Source: JADJVL01 sp046331545
Lineage (GTDB): Bacteria > Acidobacteriota > Holophagae > Holophagales > Holophagaceae
Assembly: GCA_046331545.1 (NCBI GenBank)
Contig: JAXLQR010000002.1
Span: 806,001-870,000, forward strand
Length of the DNA: 64,000 nt
Reading direction: 5' to 3'
Part shown: positions 8,037 through 16,760 of the stretch, piece after piece
How the letters are laid out: every line of letters starts with the position of its first letter
How positions within the stretch are numbered: position 1 is the first letter of the stretch
The notes under the pieces: generated by a model
Seen by the model: only the letters and a program-made list of their open reading frames with translations
Databases searched by the model: none
What the model was told of the DNA's origin: nothing
Program-made: the position numbers and the translations under genes

Positions 8037-9464
8037 ATGGCCACAGCCGCCGCGAGCCGCCCCAAGCCCTTCCTGGAGGCGGAGTACTGCAAGGGATGCC
8101 TGCGCTGCATCGACGCCTGCCCCAAGGACTGCATCGCCCAGGGCACGGAAATCAATCCCGCCACCGGCGTCGTGCCGGTGATCCTCGACCTGGAGAAGTG
8201 CAACGGCTGCGGCCTGTGCATCCAGGCCTGCCCCGAGCCCTACGGCCTCCGCCCCGAGACCGAGCGCCACGCCGACGGGGCGGACTTCGAGCTGGAAGAC
8301 CCCGCGGCGCTGTTCGGGCCGAGGGAGACCACCGCGCCCGTGCCCGTGGACATCCCCTCCCGCGAGGTCCCGCTCCCCGCCTGCGAGCCGCTGGTGCTGA
8401 AGGGCACCTACGCCTCGGCCCTGGGCGCCCTGCTGGCGGGGTGCCGTCACGTCTTCGGCTATCCCATCACGCCCTCCACCGAGGGCGCCGAGCTCATGGC
8501 CAAGGTCCTGCCCAAGCTGGACGGCGCCTTCGTGCAGGCGGTGAGCGAGGTGGCCGCGGTGAACATGATGTACGGCTGCGGCGGCGCCGGCCTGCCCTGC
8601 ATGACCTTCACCAGCAGCCCCGGCTTCAGCCTCATGCTCGAGGGGATCAGCTACATGATCGGCTCCGAGCTGCCCGGCGTCTTCGTCAACATCATGCGCG
8701 GGGGTCCCGGCCTCGGGAACATCGCCCCGGAGCAGGCGGACCTCAAGCTCGCCGCCCGCGGCCTCGGCCACGGCAACACCCACGCCATCACCTTCGTCCC
8801 TTCCACGCCCCAGGAGATGCTGGACCTCACGCGCCTGGCCTTCGAGCTCAGCTTCAAGTACCGCAATCCCGTCGTCCTCCTGGGCGACGGCTACCTGGGC
8901 CAGATGACCGGCGTGGTGCGCCTGCCGGCCACGCTGACCAAGCCCGGCCTCCCTGCGTGGGCGGTCTGGGGCGACCGGGACCACCGGCGCAACCTCATCA
9001 GCTCCATCCAGCTCGCCGAGTCGGACCTGGAGCAGCACAACCTGCACCTGCTGGGCAAGTACGGCGCCATGATCCGCGACGAGCAGAGGGCGGACCTCTA
9101 CCGCTGCGAGGACGCCGAGATCCTGCTGGTGGCCTGCAACACGCCGGCCCGCATGGCCAAGGGCGCGGTGGAGGAGCTGCGGCGCCAGGGCGTCAAGGCC
9201 GGCCTCTTCCGGCCCGTCACCCTCTGGCCCTTCCCGGTGGAGGCCCTGCGGCCCCTGGTGCCGAAGGTTCAGCGCATCGTGGTCGTCGAGGCCAGCCCCG
9301 GCCAGCTCGAGGACGAGCTGCGCCTGGCCCTGGACCTGGCCGACATCCCCCGGCCGCCCATCGACCACGTCCGGCGCTACGGCGGCATGCTCCCCCAGCA
9401 GACCGAGATCGTCGCCAAGGTCCTCAGCCTGAGTCCCGCCGCCTGCGGGGAGGTGAACGCATGA
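8037..9464 (+). CDS. 2-oxoacid:ferredoxin oxidoreductase, fused delta (ferredoxin) and alpha subunits
   Basis: 475 residues. Residues 15-70 are a two-cluster ferredoxin: C18, C21, C24, C28 and C55, C58, C61, C65, each set followed by Pro. From about residue 118 the protein matches the pyruvate-flavodoxin/ferredoxin oxidoreductase alpha domain (FGYPITPSTEGAE, then NIMRGGPGLGN). It pairs with the beta/gamma protein at 9461, with which it overlaps by ATGA, so the two are translationally coupled. The complex would decarboxylate a 2-oxoacid to acyl-CoA and reduce ferredoxin. The branch is KorAB/VorAB-like rather than classical pyruvate:ferredoxin oxidoreductase. The substrate (2-oxoglutarate, branched-chain or aryl ketoacid) cannot be decided from sequence alone. 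Confidence 0.9.
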   Translation: MATAAASRPKPFLEAEYCKGCLRCIDACPKDCIAQGTEINPATGVVPVILDLEKCNGCGLCIQACPEPYGLRPETERHADGADFELEDPAALFGPRETTAPVPVDIPSREVPLPACEPLVLKGTYASALGALLAGCRHVFGYPITPSTEGAELMAKVLPKLDGAFVQAVSEVAAVNMMYGCGGAGLPCMTFTSSPGFSLMLEGISYMIGSELPGVFVNIMRGGPGLGNIAPEQADLKLAARGLGHGNTHAITFVPSTPQEMLDLTRLAFELSFKYRNPVVLLGDGYLGQMTGVVRLPATLTKPGLPAWAVWGDRDHRRNLISSIQLAESDLEQHNLHLLGKYGAMIRDEQRADLYRCEDAEILLVACNTPARMAKGAVEELRRQGVKAGLFRPVTLWPFPVEALRPLVPKVQRIVVVEASPGQLEDELRLALDLADIPRPPIDHVRRYGGMLPQQTEIVAKVLSLSPAACGEVNA

Positions 9465-10882
9465 GCGTCTTCTACGACCGCTTCGACCGCCACGACCACG
9501 GCAAGGGCCTCAAGGGCCACGCCACCCACTACTGCGCCGGCTGCGGCCACGGCCTCGTCCACCGCGACATGGCCGAGACCATCGAGGCCCTGGGCATCCA
9601 GGACCGCACGGTGCTCGTGAGCCCCGTGGGCTGCTCCGTCTTCGCGTACTACTACTTCGACGTGGGCAACACCCAGGCCGCCCACGGCCGCGCGCCGGCG
9701 GTGGCCCTCGGCCACAAGCTGGCCAATCCCGAGGCCGTGGTCATCAGCTACCAGGGGGACGGCGACCTGGCCTCCATCGGCCTCGCGGAGACCGTCGCCA
9801 CGGCCCAGATGGGCCTGCCCATCACGGTCATCTTCATCAACAACGCCATCTACGGCATGACCGGCGGCCAGCTCGCCCCCACGTCCCTCATGGGCCAGCG
9901 CACCAGCACCAGCCCCGACGGCCGCACCCCGTTCATGGGCCAGCCCCTCAAGATGGCCGAGCTCATCGCCCAGCTGGACGGCCCCGTCTACGTGGAGCGC
10001 GTCGCCCTCTACGACGCCAAGCAGCGCATCAAGGCGAAGAAGGCCATCGAGAAGGCCCTGCGCCTCCAGAAGGAGGGCCGCGGCTACACCTTCGTGGAGG
10101 TGCTGGCCGAGTGCCCCACCCACCTCAAGCTGAGCCCCGACCAGGCCGAGAAGTGGGTGAAGGAGAACATGGAGCCCATCTACCCGCTGGGCGTGAAGAA
10201 GGACCTCACGGTGGAGCCCTGGTGGGACCGCAAGGCCCCGAGCTTCGAGCCCGGGAAGATCCTCGCCCTCATGGGCGCCGGGCAGGGGGAGGCGACGCGC
10301 TTCTCGAAGGGCTTCCCGCGCCACATCGCGGGCGGCGACATCTCCCTGAAGCTCGCCGGCGCCGGCGGCGACGGCGCCCAGACCGCCGCCCTGCTCCTGG
10401 CCCGGGCCGCCATCACCGAGGGCTTCGACGCCACCCACATCCCCAGCTACGGCCCGGAGTCCCGGGGCGGCACCAGCTACGCCGACGTGCACATCGCCGA
10501 GACCGAGGTGCTCGACCCCGCCGCGCCGGCCCCGGACGTGCTGGTGGCCTTCAACGCCCCCAGCCTCGCCAAGTTCGCCCCGGCGGTGAAGGAGGGCGGG
10601 ACCATCATCTATGACAGCACCGTCATCGCCGAGGTGCGCAACATGCCGGCCGGGCGCAAGCTCGTGGGCGTGCCCATGACCGGCATCGCCCTGGGCCTCG
10701 AGCGGCCGATGGTGAAGAACGTGGTGGCCCTGGGGGCGCTGCAGGGGGCCACCGGCATCCTGCCCGCGGAGCGCTTCGTGGACACCATCCGGACGGTGCT
10801 GAAGGACAAGCCCGCCCTCGTGCCCCTCAACGAGCGGGCCTTCGCGGAGGGCGTCCGCCATGCATCTCCCGTGGGCGTTTGA
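9461..10882 (+). CDS. 2-oxoacid:ferredoxin oxidoreductase, fused beta (TPP) and gamma subunits
   Basis: 473 residues. Residues 1-270 are the thiamine-diphosphate beta subunit: HYCAGCGHG near residue 23, GDGD at 99-102 and NN at 127-128 form the TPP/Mg site (GDG-x25-NN). From about residue 290 the chain becomes the gamma subunit (LAGAGGDGAQTAA, then YGPESRGGTSYADV). Beta and gamma are normally separate genes. Here, with the delta-alpha fusion upstream, the four-subunit enzyme is made from two polypeptides. The start overlaps the previous stop as ATGA. The stop overlaps the start of the acyl-CoA synthetase gene, which would use the acyl-CoA product. Confidence 0.9.
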   Translation: MSVFYDRFDRHDHGKGLKGHATHYCAGCGHGLVHRDMAETIEALGIQDRTVLVSPVGCSVFAYYYFDVGNTQAAHGRAPAVALGHKLANPEAVVISYQGDGDLASIGLAETVATAQMGLPITVIFINNAIYGMTGGQLAPTSLMGQRTSTSPDGRTPFMGQPLKMAELIAQLDGPVYVERVALYDAKQRIKAKKAIEKALRLQKEGRGYTFVEVLAECPTHLKLSPDQAEKWVKENMEPIYPLGVKKDLTVEPWWDRKAPSFEPGKILALMGAGQGEATRFSKGFPRHIAGGDISLKLAGAGGDGAQTAALLLARAAITEGFDATHIPSYGPESRGGTSYADVHIAETEVLDPAAPAPDVLVAFNAPSLAKFAPAVKEGGTIIYDSTVIAEVRNMPAGRKLVGVPMTGIALGLERPMVKNVVALGALQGATGILPAERFVDTIRTVLKDKPALVPLNERAFAEGVRHASPVGV

Positions 10883-13064
10883 GATCATGGCCGGCGAGGG
10901 CCTCGAGGACGCCGCGGCGGCCTTCCCGGCCCCCCCGCCGCGCCCCGCCTCCACCTTCGTCCACGAGGGCGAGGCCTACCGCCTCCTGGAGGACGCGGGT
11001 CTCACGCCGCCCCTCCACGGCTGGGCCGGCGAGGTGCTGCCCTTCCTGCCCGGCGACCCCGTGGTGGTGAAGGGCCTGGGGGACGGCCTCTGGCACAAGT
11101 CGGAGCTGGGCGCCGTGCGGATGATGGGCTTCGACCTGAAGGCCCTGGACCAGGCCGCCCGCGAGATGCGCGCCCGGGTCGAGGGCGAGGGCCACCCCTG
11201 GGTGGGCGCGCTGGTCTGCCAGCGCGTCCCCATCGCCCGGGCCGACGGCCTGCCCTCCGAGGCCCTCGTCTCCCTCACCCGGGGCGACGGGGGCTGGACG
11301 CTCGTCCTCGGCATCGGCGGCCTCCAGGCGGACGCCCTGGGCGCGGTGGCGCCGCCCCTGCGCCTGCCGCTGTCGGCCACCTCCCAGGCGGAGGCCCTGG
11401 CGGCCTTCGAGGCGCACCTGCTCGGCCGGGTGTGGCTGGGCACCCTCCGGGGCACCCGCCCCCTCACCACGCCTCGGCAGCTGCAGCTCTTCTTCGACGC
11501 CCTGTGGCGGGCCGCCGACCTCGCGGAAGTCCGGGGCCTGAAGCTCCTCGAGATGAACCCCGTGGCCCTGGACGACTCCGGCGACCCGCGGCCCCTCGAT
11601 GCCGTCGGCCTGAGGGCGGAAGGGGCCGCCTTCCGGCGCTTCCCGCCCCCCCCGGGCTTCCTCGGCGCGCTCCTGGCGCCGCGCCGCGTGGCCGTGGCCG
11701 GGGTCTCCTCCCAGGCGGGCACCGTCGGTCGCATCATCCTGGACAACCTGCGGGGCCGGAGCTGGGATCGCCTCGTCATCGTCAAGCCCGGCCAGGAGGC
11801 GATGCTGGGGCTGCCCTGCGTCCCTGACGTCTCGGCCCTGCGGCACGACCCCGTGGACCTGCTCCTCCTCGCGCTGCCCGCTCCGGCCGCGGCGAAGGCC
11901 CTTCTGCAACTCCTCGACCAGGGCGGCGGCGCCACCGCCGTGGGCCTCGTCTCCGGCGGTCTGGGGGACGGCGCGGACAGCGAGGGACTCGGCGCGAAGC
12001 TCGCCCAGGCCCTGCGGGAGGCGCGGGAGATGGGCTGCTGGACGCCGGCGGTGCTGGGCCCCAACTTCCTCGGCCACTGGGTGCCCGCCGCCGGCCTCGA
12101 CTCCTCCTTCATCGCCGGCGGACGCCTGCCCGCGATTCCCGAGGGCGGCGGACCCCTGGCCCTCCTGAGCCAGAGCGGCGCCTTCCTCATCACGCGCCGT
12201 TCGCGCATGGCCCGGCTGCCCTTCGGCCTCGCCCTGGCGCTGGGCAACCAGATGGACGTGGCCCTGCCCGACATGCTGGAAGCCCTGGCGGAGCGACCGG
12301 AGTTCGGCGCCGTCGCGGCCTACCTCGAGGGCTTCGGCCCGGGCCACCTCGCCGCCACCGCCCATGCCGTGGCCCGCCTCGCCGCCACGGGGCGGCGCCC
12401 GCTGATCCTGCGGGCCGGGCGAACCGCGGAGGGCCAGGCCGCAGCCGCCAGCCATACCGGCGCCCTGGCCGGGGACGCGGCCCTGGAGGAGGCCCTGCTG
12501 ACCCGCGCCGGCGCCCGCTGGACGACCTCCCAGGCGGCCTTCGACGCGGGGCTCGCCTGGCTCGGGGCCTATCCCGGGCTGGCCCTGGGGTCCGTGGCCC
12601 TGGTGACCAACGCGGGCTTCGAGAGCGTGGGCGCCGGGGACGTGCTCGAAGCGCCCCTCCGCCCGGCGGCCGCCGACCCGGCCCTGGCCGCCGAGCTGGG
12701 CGCCATCCTGGCCGAGGAGGGCCTCGGCGGCCTGGTGGCGCCGCGACTGCCCCTGGACCTCACGCCCATGGCGCCCCTGCGCGTCTTCGGGCGCTGCGCG
12801 GCGCGGGTGCTGGAATCCGAGGCCGCCGTGGTCGTGGTGGGCATCGTGCCGTTCGCCCTCCACCTCGGCACCGAGGACCTGGAGGAGACGCGGCGCTTCG
12901 CCGCCCGACTGATGGCGCGGGCCCGGGCCAGGGACAAGGCCCTGGCCTTCGCCGTGGACGCGGGACCCGACTTCGACGCCTATCGCGACGCCCTGGCCTC
13001 CAGCGGCGCGCCGGTCTTCCTGCGGGTGGAGGACGCGCTCCTGGGCCTGAAGGCCCTGGCCTGA
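10860..13064 (+). CDS. ADP-forming acyl-CoA synthetase (NDP-forming), beta-alpha fusion
   Basis: 734 residues. ATP-grasp domain first (residues 35-250: VVVKGLGDGLWHKSELGAV, then LLEMNPVAL). It is followed by a CoA-binding Rossmann domain (RRVAVAGVSSQAGTVGR) and the succinyl-CoA-synthetase-like ligase domain (LALLSQSGAF, and SHTGALAGD, which carries the His expected to be phosphorylated). This order, beta before alpha, is the reverse of many ADP-forming acetyl-CoA synthetases. It would convert an acyl-CoA plus ADP and phosphate to the acid plus ATP. The ATG at 10860 overlaps the previous gene by 23 bases and has GGAGG nine bases upstream; the alternative ATG at 10887 has no Shine-Dalgarno. The operon thus couples ketoacid oxidation to substrate-level phosphorylation. 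Confidence 0.87.
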   Translation: MHLPWAFEIMAGEGLEDAAAAFPAPPPRPASTFVHEGEAYRLLEDAGLTPPLHGWAGEVLPFLPGDPVVVKGLGDGLWHKSELGAVRMMGFDLKALDQAAREMRARVEGEGHPWVGALVCQRVPIARADGLPSEALVSLTRGDGGWTLVLGIGGLQADALGAVAPPLRLPLSATSQAEALAAFEAHLLGRVWLGTLRGTRPLTTPRQLQLFFDALWRAADLAEVRGLKLLEMNPVALDDSGDPRPLDAVGLRAEGAAFRRFPPPPGFLGALLAPRRVAVAGVSSQAGTVGRIILDNLRGRSWDRLVIVKPGQEAMLGLPCVPDVSALRHDPVDLLLLALPAPAAAKALLQLLDQGGGATAVGLVSGGLGDGADSEGLGAKLAQALREAREMGCWTPAVLGPNFLGHWVPAAGLDSSFIAGGRLPAIPEGGGPLALLSQSGAFLITRRSRMARLPFGLALALGNQMDVALPDMLEALAERPEFGAVAAYLEGFGPGHLAATAHAVARLAATGRRPLILRAGRTAEGQAAAASHTGALAGDAALEEALLTRAGARWTTSQAAFDAGLAWLGAYPGLALGSVALVTNAGFESVGAGDVLEAPLRPAAADPALAAELGAILAEEGLGGLVAPRLPLDLTPMAPLRVFGRCAARVLESEAAVVVVGIVPFALHLGTEDLEETRRFAARLMARARARDKALAFAVDAGPDFDAYRDALASSGAPVFLRVEDALLGLKALA

Positions 13065-13093
13065 GGAAGGGGCGCACCTGCTAGGGTGCTCCC

Positions 13094-13633
13094 ATGGCAC
13101 CCGAGAATCCCTATGCCCCGCCGACCGCCTCCCTCGAGCCCCACAGCGAGGCGGGCTGCTGGCGCGACGGCAGGATCCTGGTGGCCCGGCCGGGCGCCGT
13201 GCTCCCCTCCCGCTGCGTGAAATGCGGCGATCCCGCGGAGGAGCCCCTCAAGCCCCGCAAGTTCTACTGGCACCACCCGGCCTTCTACCTCATCGCCCTC
13301 GTGGCCCTGCTGCTCTACGTGATCGTCGCCATGATCGTGCGCAAGGAGGGGACGGTGAGCCTGGGCCTCTGCCCCCGCCACCGGAAGCGGCGGCTCGCGG
13401 GCCAGCTGCTGGGCTGGCTGGGCTTCCTCCTGGGCATGGGGCTGATGATCACCGGCGCGGCCCAGGACAGCTGCGGCGTCGCCGTGGCCGGGCTGGTGGC
13501 CATGCTGGGCTGCCTCGTCGCCGGCGTGATCCTCGCGCGCCTGGTCCACCCCGAGCGCATCGACAAGGACTTCATCCGCCTGCGGGGCTGCGGCGAGGCT
13601 TTCCTGCAGGGACTGCCCGACTTCCACGGCTGA
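13094..13633 (+). CDS. Membrane protein with an N-terminal zinc-ribbon-like segment
   Basis: 179 residues. It begins MAPENPYAPP, a start typical of a broad group of small uncharacterised bacterial membrane proteins. A CVKCG knuckle lies near residue 41 and LCPRH near 95, which together could bind a metal on the cytoplasmic side. Hydrophobic segments at about 57-79, 108-126 and 131-150 suggest three membrane helices. It lies 29 bases after the acyl-CoA synthetase on the same strand and may be the last gene of that transcript, but nothing links it to the pathway. No function can be assigned. Confidence 0.72.
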   Translation: MAPENPYAPPTASLEPHSEAGCWRDGRILVARPGAVLPSRCVKCGDPAEEPLKPRKFYWHHPAFYLIALVALLLYVIVAMIVRKEGTVSLGLCPRHRKRRLAGQLLGWLGFLLGMGLMITGAAQDSCGVAVAGLVAMLGCLVAGVILARLVHPERIDKDFIRLRGCGEAFLQGLPDFHG

Positions 13634-13680
13634 GGAACAATCCTCCCCCGCCCCCTGTCCAACCCGGCCAGGAGGCATCC

Positions 13681-14847
13681 ATGCGAAGCGCGCTGTTCAC
13701 CGTCACGACCCTGTTCCTCGCCGCCGGGCTTCCGGCCCTGGCCTCAAGCCCCGCGAAGGTCGCGGCCCCCCATCGCGCGGCCGCCGCCAAGGCCCCCGCC
13801 ATCGAGGTCCTCTTCGTCCTCGACACCACCGGCTCCATGGGCGGCCTCATCGAGGGGGCGAAGCTGAAGATCTGGTCCATCGCCACCCAGATGCTCCAGG
13901 CCAGGCCCGCGCCGCGTCTGCGCATCGGGCTGCTGGGCTACCGGGACCGGGGCGACAGCGACGTCACCCGCTTCACCGACCTCACCGAGGACGTGGACGC
14001 CGTGTACGCCCAGCTCACCCAGTTCCAGGCGGGCGGCGGCGGCGACGCGCCGGAATCGGTGAACCAGGCCCTCCACGAGGCCGTGACGCGGGCGAGCTGG
14101 AGCCAGGATTCCAGGACCCTGAAGCTGGTCTTCCTGGTGGGCGACGCGCCGCCCCACATGGACTACCCGGACGACGTGAAGTACCCCGCCTCCTGCGCCC
14201 TGGCGCTGAAGCGCGACCTGGTCATCAACACCATCCAGTGCGGCGCCATGTCGGACACGGCCCGCTTCTGGGAGGACATCGCCCGGCGCGGCGGGGGCTG
14301 CTTCACCGCCATCGGCCAGAACGGCAACATGCAGGCCATCGCGACGCCGTACGACGCCGAGCTGACCAGGCTCAACGCCGAGGTGGGCGCGACCCTCGTG
14401 CCCTACGGCCGCGAGGACGAACGGAATGCGGTGGTGGCCAAGCAGGCCCGCGCCGAGGCCGCCGCGGCCGCCGCGCCCTCCGCGGTGGCCGACCGCCTCG
14501 CCTTCAACGCCGCCACCGGCCGCGTGGTGCAGGGCGGCGGCGACCTGCTGGACGACCTGAAGGGCGGGAAGGTGAGCCTCGAGAAAGTGGCCCGCAAGGA
14601 CCTGCCCCCGGAGATGCAGGCCCTGAAGCCGGAGCAGCGCCAGGCCTACGTGAAGCAGAAAGAGGCCGAGCGCGCCCGCATCCAGGGCCGCATCGCCGAG
14701 CTCACGAAGCAGCGCCAGGCCTGGCTGGAGGCGGACGCGAAGAAGCGCGCCGTCGCAGGTTCGGGCGATTCCTTCGACCAGAAGGTGGGCGAGGCGATCC
14801 GCGCCCAGGCCGCGAAGAAGGGCCTGCGCTACGCCGCCGGGAAATGA
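13681..14847 (+). CDS. Exported von Willebrand factor type A domain protein
   Basis: 388 residues. The ATG at 13681 follows GGAGG and begins a signal peptide (MRSALFTVTTLFLAAGLPALA). The VWA domain starts near residue 41: VLFVLDTTGSMGG holds a metal-ion-dependent adhesion site of the D-x-T-G-S type (D48), with LVGDAPPHMDYPDD later in the fold. A C-terminal part (about residues 265-385) is Ala/Lys/Gln-rich and probably coiled coil. The protein is likely periplasmic and binds partners through Mg-dependent contacts. The sigma/anti-sigma operon begins 31 bases downstream and may be co-regulated, but no direct tie is shown. Confidence 0.85.
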   Translation: MRSALFTVTTLFLAAGLPALASSPAKVAAPHRAAAAKAPAIEVLFVLDTTGSMGGLIEGAKLKIWSIATQMLQARPAPRLRIGLLGYRDRGDSDVTRFTDLTEDVDAVYAQLTQFQAGGGGDAPESVNQALHEAVTRASWSQDSRTLKLVFLVGDAPPHMDYPDDVKYPASCALALKRDLVINTIQCGAMSDTARFWEDIARRGGGCFTAIGQNGNMQAIATPYDAELTRLNAEVGATLVPYGREDERNAVVAKQARAEAAAAAAPSAVADRLAFNAATGRVVQGGGDLLDDLKGGKVSLEKVARKDLPPEMQALKPEQRQAYVKQKEAERARIQGRIAELTKQRQAWLEADAKKRAVAGSGDSFDQKVGEAIRAQAAKKGLRYAAGK

Positions 14848-14878
14848 GCCGTGCGCGCCCCTGGCTACACTGTCCAGC

Positions 14879-15493
14879 GTGACGAATGCGCCGCGGTGGG
14901 ACGAGGATTCGGATGACCAGGTACTGGTGGCGGCCTGCCGCGCCGGAGACCTCGACGCCTTCGAGGTGCTGGTGCGCCGCCACCAGCGGGCCATGCTCAA
15001 CGTGGCCTACCGCATGCTCGGCAGTTACGAGGACGCCTGCGACGTGGCCCAGGAGGCCTTCGTGGCCGCGTTCAAGGGACTGGCCAACTTCCGGGGCGAG
15101 GCGAAGTTCACCACCTGGCTCACCACCATCACCCTCAACCAGTCCCGGAACCGCATCGAGCACCTGGCCTCCCGCCGCCGCCACGAGGCGTATTCCATCG
15201 ATGCGCCGCCCCCGGGCGCCGATCCGGACGATCCTCCGCCCGAACCCGCCAGCGACGGGCCCAGCGCCCTGGAGCTGCTGGAGCGCGAGGCCGTCCGTGC
15301 CCGGGTCTCGAAGTGCATCGAGTCCCTGCCGCCGGACTTCAAGGAGGTCCTGGTCCTCCGCGACCTCCGCGACCATTCCTACGAGGAGATCGGTTCCATG
15401 CTCAACCTGCGGGAGGGGACGGTGAAGTCCCGCCTGTTCCGTGCCCGGGATGGCGTGAAGGCCTGCCTCGAACGCAGCGGAGAGGCGCCATGA
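14879..15493 (+). CDS. ECF-type RNA polymerase sigma factor
   Basis: 204 residues. Sigma region 2 spans about residues 25-95 (FEVLVRRHQRAMLNVAYRML, then QEAFVAAFKGL and TTWLTTITLN), and region 4 spans about 140-195 (LPPDFKEVLVLRDL, then YEEIGSMLNLREGTVKSRL helix-turn-helix). An acidic, Pro-rich linker separates them. The GTG start lacks a clear Shine-Dalgarno but gives the normal N-terminus. The stop overlaps the anti-sigma start as ATGA, the usual way to balance the two proteins. It would direct transcription of an envelope-response regulon; its own promoter motif could not be picked out. Confidence 0.93.
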   Translation: MTNAPRWDEDSDDQVLVAACRAGDLDAFEVLVRRHQRAMLNVAYRMLGSYEDACDVAQEAFVAAFKGLANFRGEAKFTTWLTTITLNQSRNRIEHLASRRRHEAYSIDAPPPGADPDDPPPEPASDGPSALELLEREAVRARVSKCIESLPPDFKEVLVLRDLRDHSYEEIGSMLNLREGTVKSRLFRARDGVKACLERSGEAP

Positions 15494-16701
15494 ACGGCTG
15501 CCGCCCCTTCCGCGAACTGGTCTCGGAGGCCCTGGACGCTCCGCTGGGCCGGGAGGACCAGGCCCGCCTGGACGCCCACCTGGAAGGCTGCGAGGCCTGC
15601 CGGGCCTATACGAAGGACCTGGCGGCGGTGCGCGACGCCGTGAAGGGCGTGGAGGAAGTCGAGCCTCCCGTCGGTTTCGCCACCCGCGTCATGGCCCATG
15701 TACGGGCGGAGGCCGCCCCGAAGCCCGGCCTCTGGCAGCGTCTGCGGCCCCTCCTGCTGAAGCCCCAGTTCCAGGTGGCGACCCTGCTGCTGGTGGGCGT
15801 CACCAGCGCCCTCCTCATCCGCTCCCGGAGCGGGATGGGAGACGGGGACGTGATCCGGGAGATGCGGCAGAAAGCGGCGCCCGCCCCGGAAGCCGCCCCG
15901 GGCGCGCCCCGGCCCGCCGAGGCCCCCGCCGAGGCCCCCGCCGAGGAGCCTCGGCGCCGGGAGGCCGAGAAGCCCGCATCCTCCGGAGGCGGGCCCGTCG
16001 AGGCCGACAAGCTGAAGCGCTTCCGGGACGCGGACACCTTCGCACCGCCGCCGCCCGCCCAGGCCCTGGGCGCCGCCCGGGGGGCGCCTGCCCCGGCCTC
16101 CCCGGCCTCCGCCGCCGCGCCGATGGCAACGCCGGCGCCCGCCCCGGCCCCGCCGCCCTCGCCGGAAGCCGCCGCAGAATCCAAGGCCTTCGGGTTCACC
16201 TCCCCGCCCAAGGCCGCCAAGCCCGCCGCCGGAGGGGGCCCCGGGGCCGCGAACACCGCGGCGGCTCCAGCTCCGGCCCGGGCGGACCGGGAGGAGGCAG
16301 CCCGAGACACGCGGCAGCCTCGCCTGGACGATGCCGGCGCCCGCGCGAAGAAAGGCGAGAGCTCCCTGGCCAAGGAGCAGGTGGCCAAGCAGGAGGCGGA
16401 AAAGGACCAAGAACGACAGTCGGAAGACGCCGTCCCGGCGGTCTTCCTGGTGTGGGAGCCCGAGGATCCCGACGGCGCCGCCGCCCTGGCCACCCGGGAG
16501 ATCGAGCGCCTGGGAGGAAGCGTGGACCGGGGCGGACGCCGCCAGCAGCAGGTGCCCCGCAGCCTGACGGGACGCCTGCCGGCGCACCAGCTCCCCCAGT
16601 TCCAGGCGCGCCTGGCCCGCCATGGCGCCGTGCGCCCGGGGGCCGGACAGCAGCAGCAGGCGCCGAAGTCGGGTTCCGTGGTCTTCCTCCTCCGCTGGTA
16701 G
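15490..16701 (+). CDS. Zinc-finger transmembrane anti-sigma factor
   Basis: 403 residues. The N-terminal zf-HC2 domain (residues 4-45) carries the H-x3-C-x2-C motif in HLEGCEACRAY. A single membrane helix lies near 95-113 (QVATLLLVGVTSALLI). The extracytoplasmic part is long and very Ala/Pro-rich (about 120-300) and ends in a folded domain near 315-403 (AVFLVWEPEDPDGA, then LPAHQLPQFQARLARHG). That domain resembles the predicted sensor domain of DUF2275-type anti-sigma factors, which I name only as a likeness. The protein should hold the upstream sigma factor inactive until an envelope signal arrives. Translation is coupled to the sigma gene by ATGA. Confidence 0.88.
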   Translation: MNGCRPFRELVSEALDAPLGREDQARLDAHLEGCEACRAYTKDLAAVRDAVKGVEEVEPPVGFATRVMAHVRAEAAPKPGLWQRLRPLLLKPQFQVATLLLVGVTSALLIRSRSGMGDGDVIREMRQKAAPAPEAAPGAPRPAEAPAEAPAEEPRRREAEKPASSGGGPVEADKLKRFRDADTFAPPPPAQALGAARGAPAPASPASAAAPMATPAPAPAPPPSPEAAAESKAFGFTSPPKAAKPAAGGGPGAANTAAAPAPARADREEAARDTRQPRLDDAGARAKKGESSLAKEQVAKQEAEKDQERQSEDAVPAVFLVWEPEDPDGAAALATREIERLGGSVDRGGRRQQQVPRSLTGRLPAHQLPQFQARLARHGAVRPGAGQQQQAPKSGSVVFLLRW

Positions 16702-16760
16702 GGCCGGGAACTTCCGGACCCGCCTCCCTGTCCCACGGGGCAGCCCCAAAGGAGGCTCCC

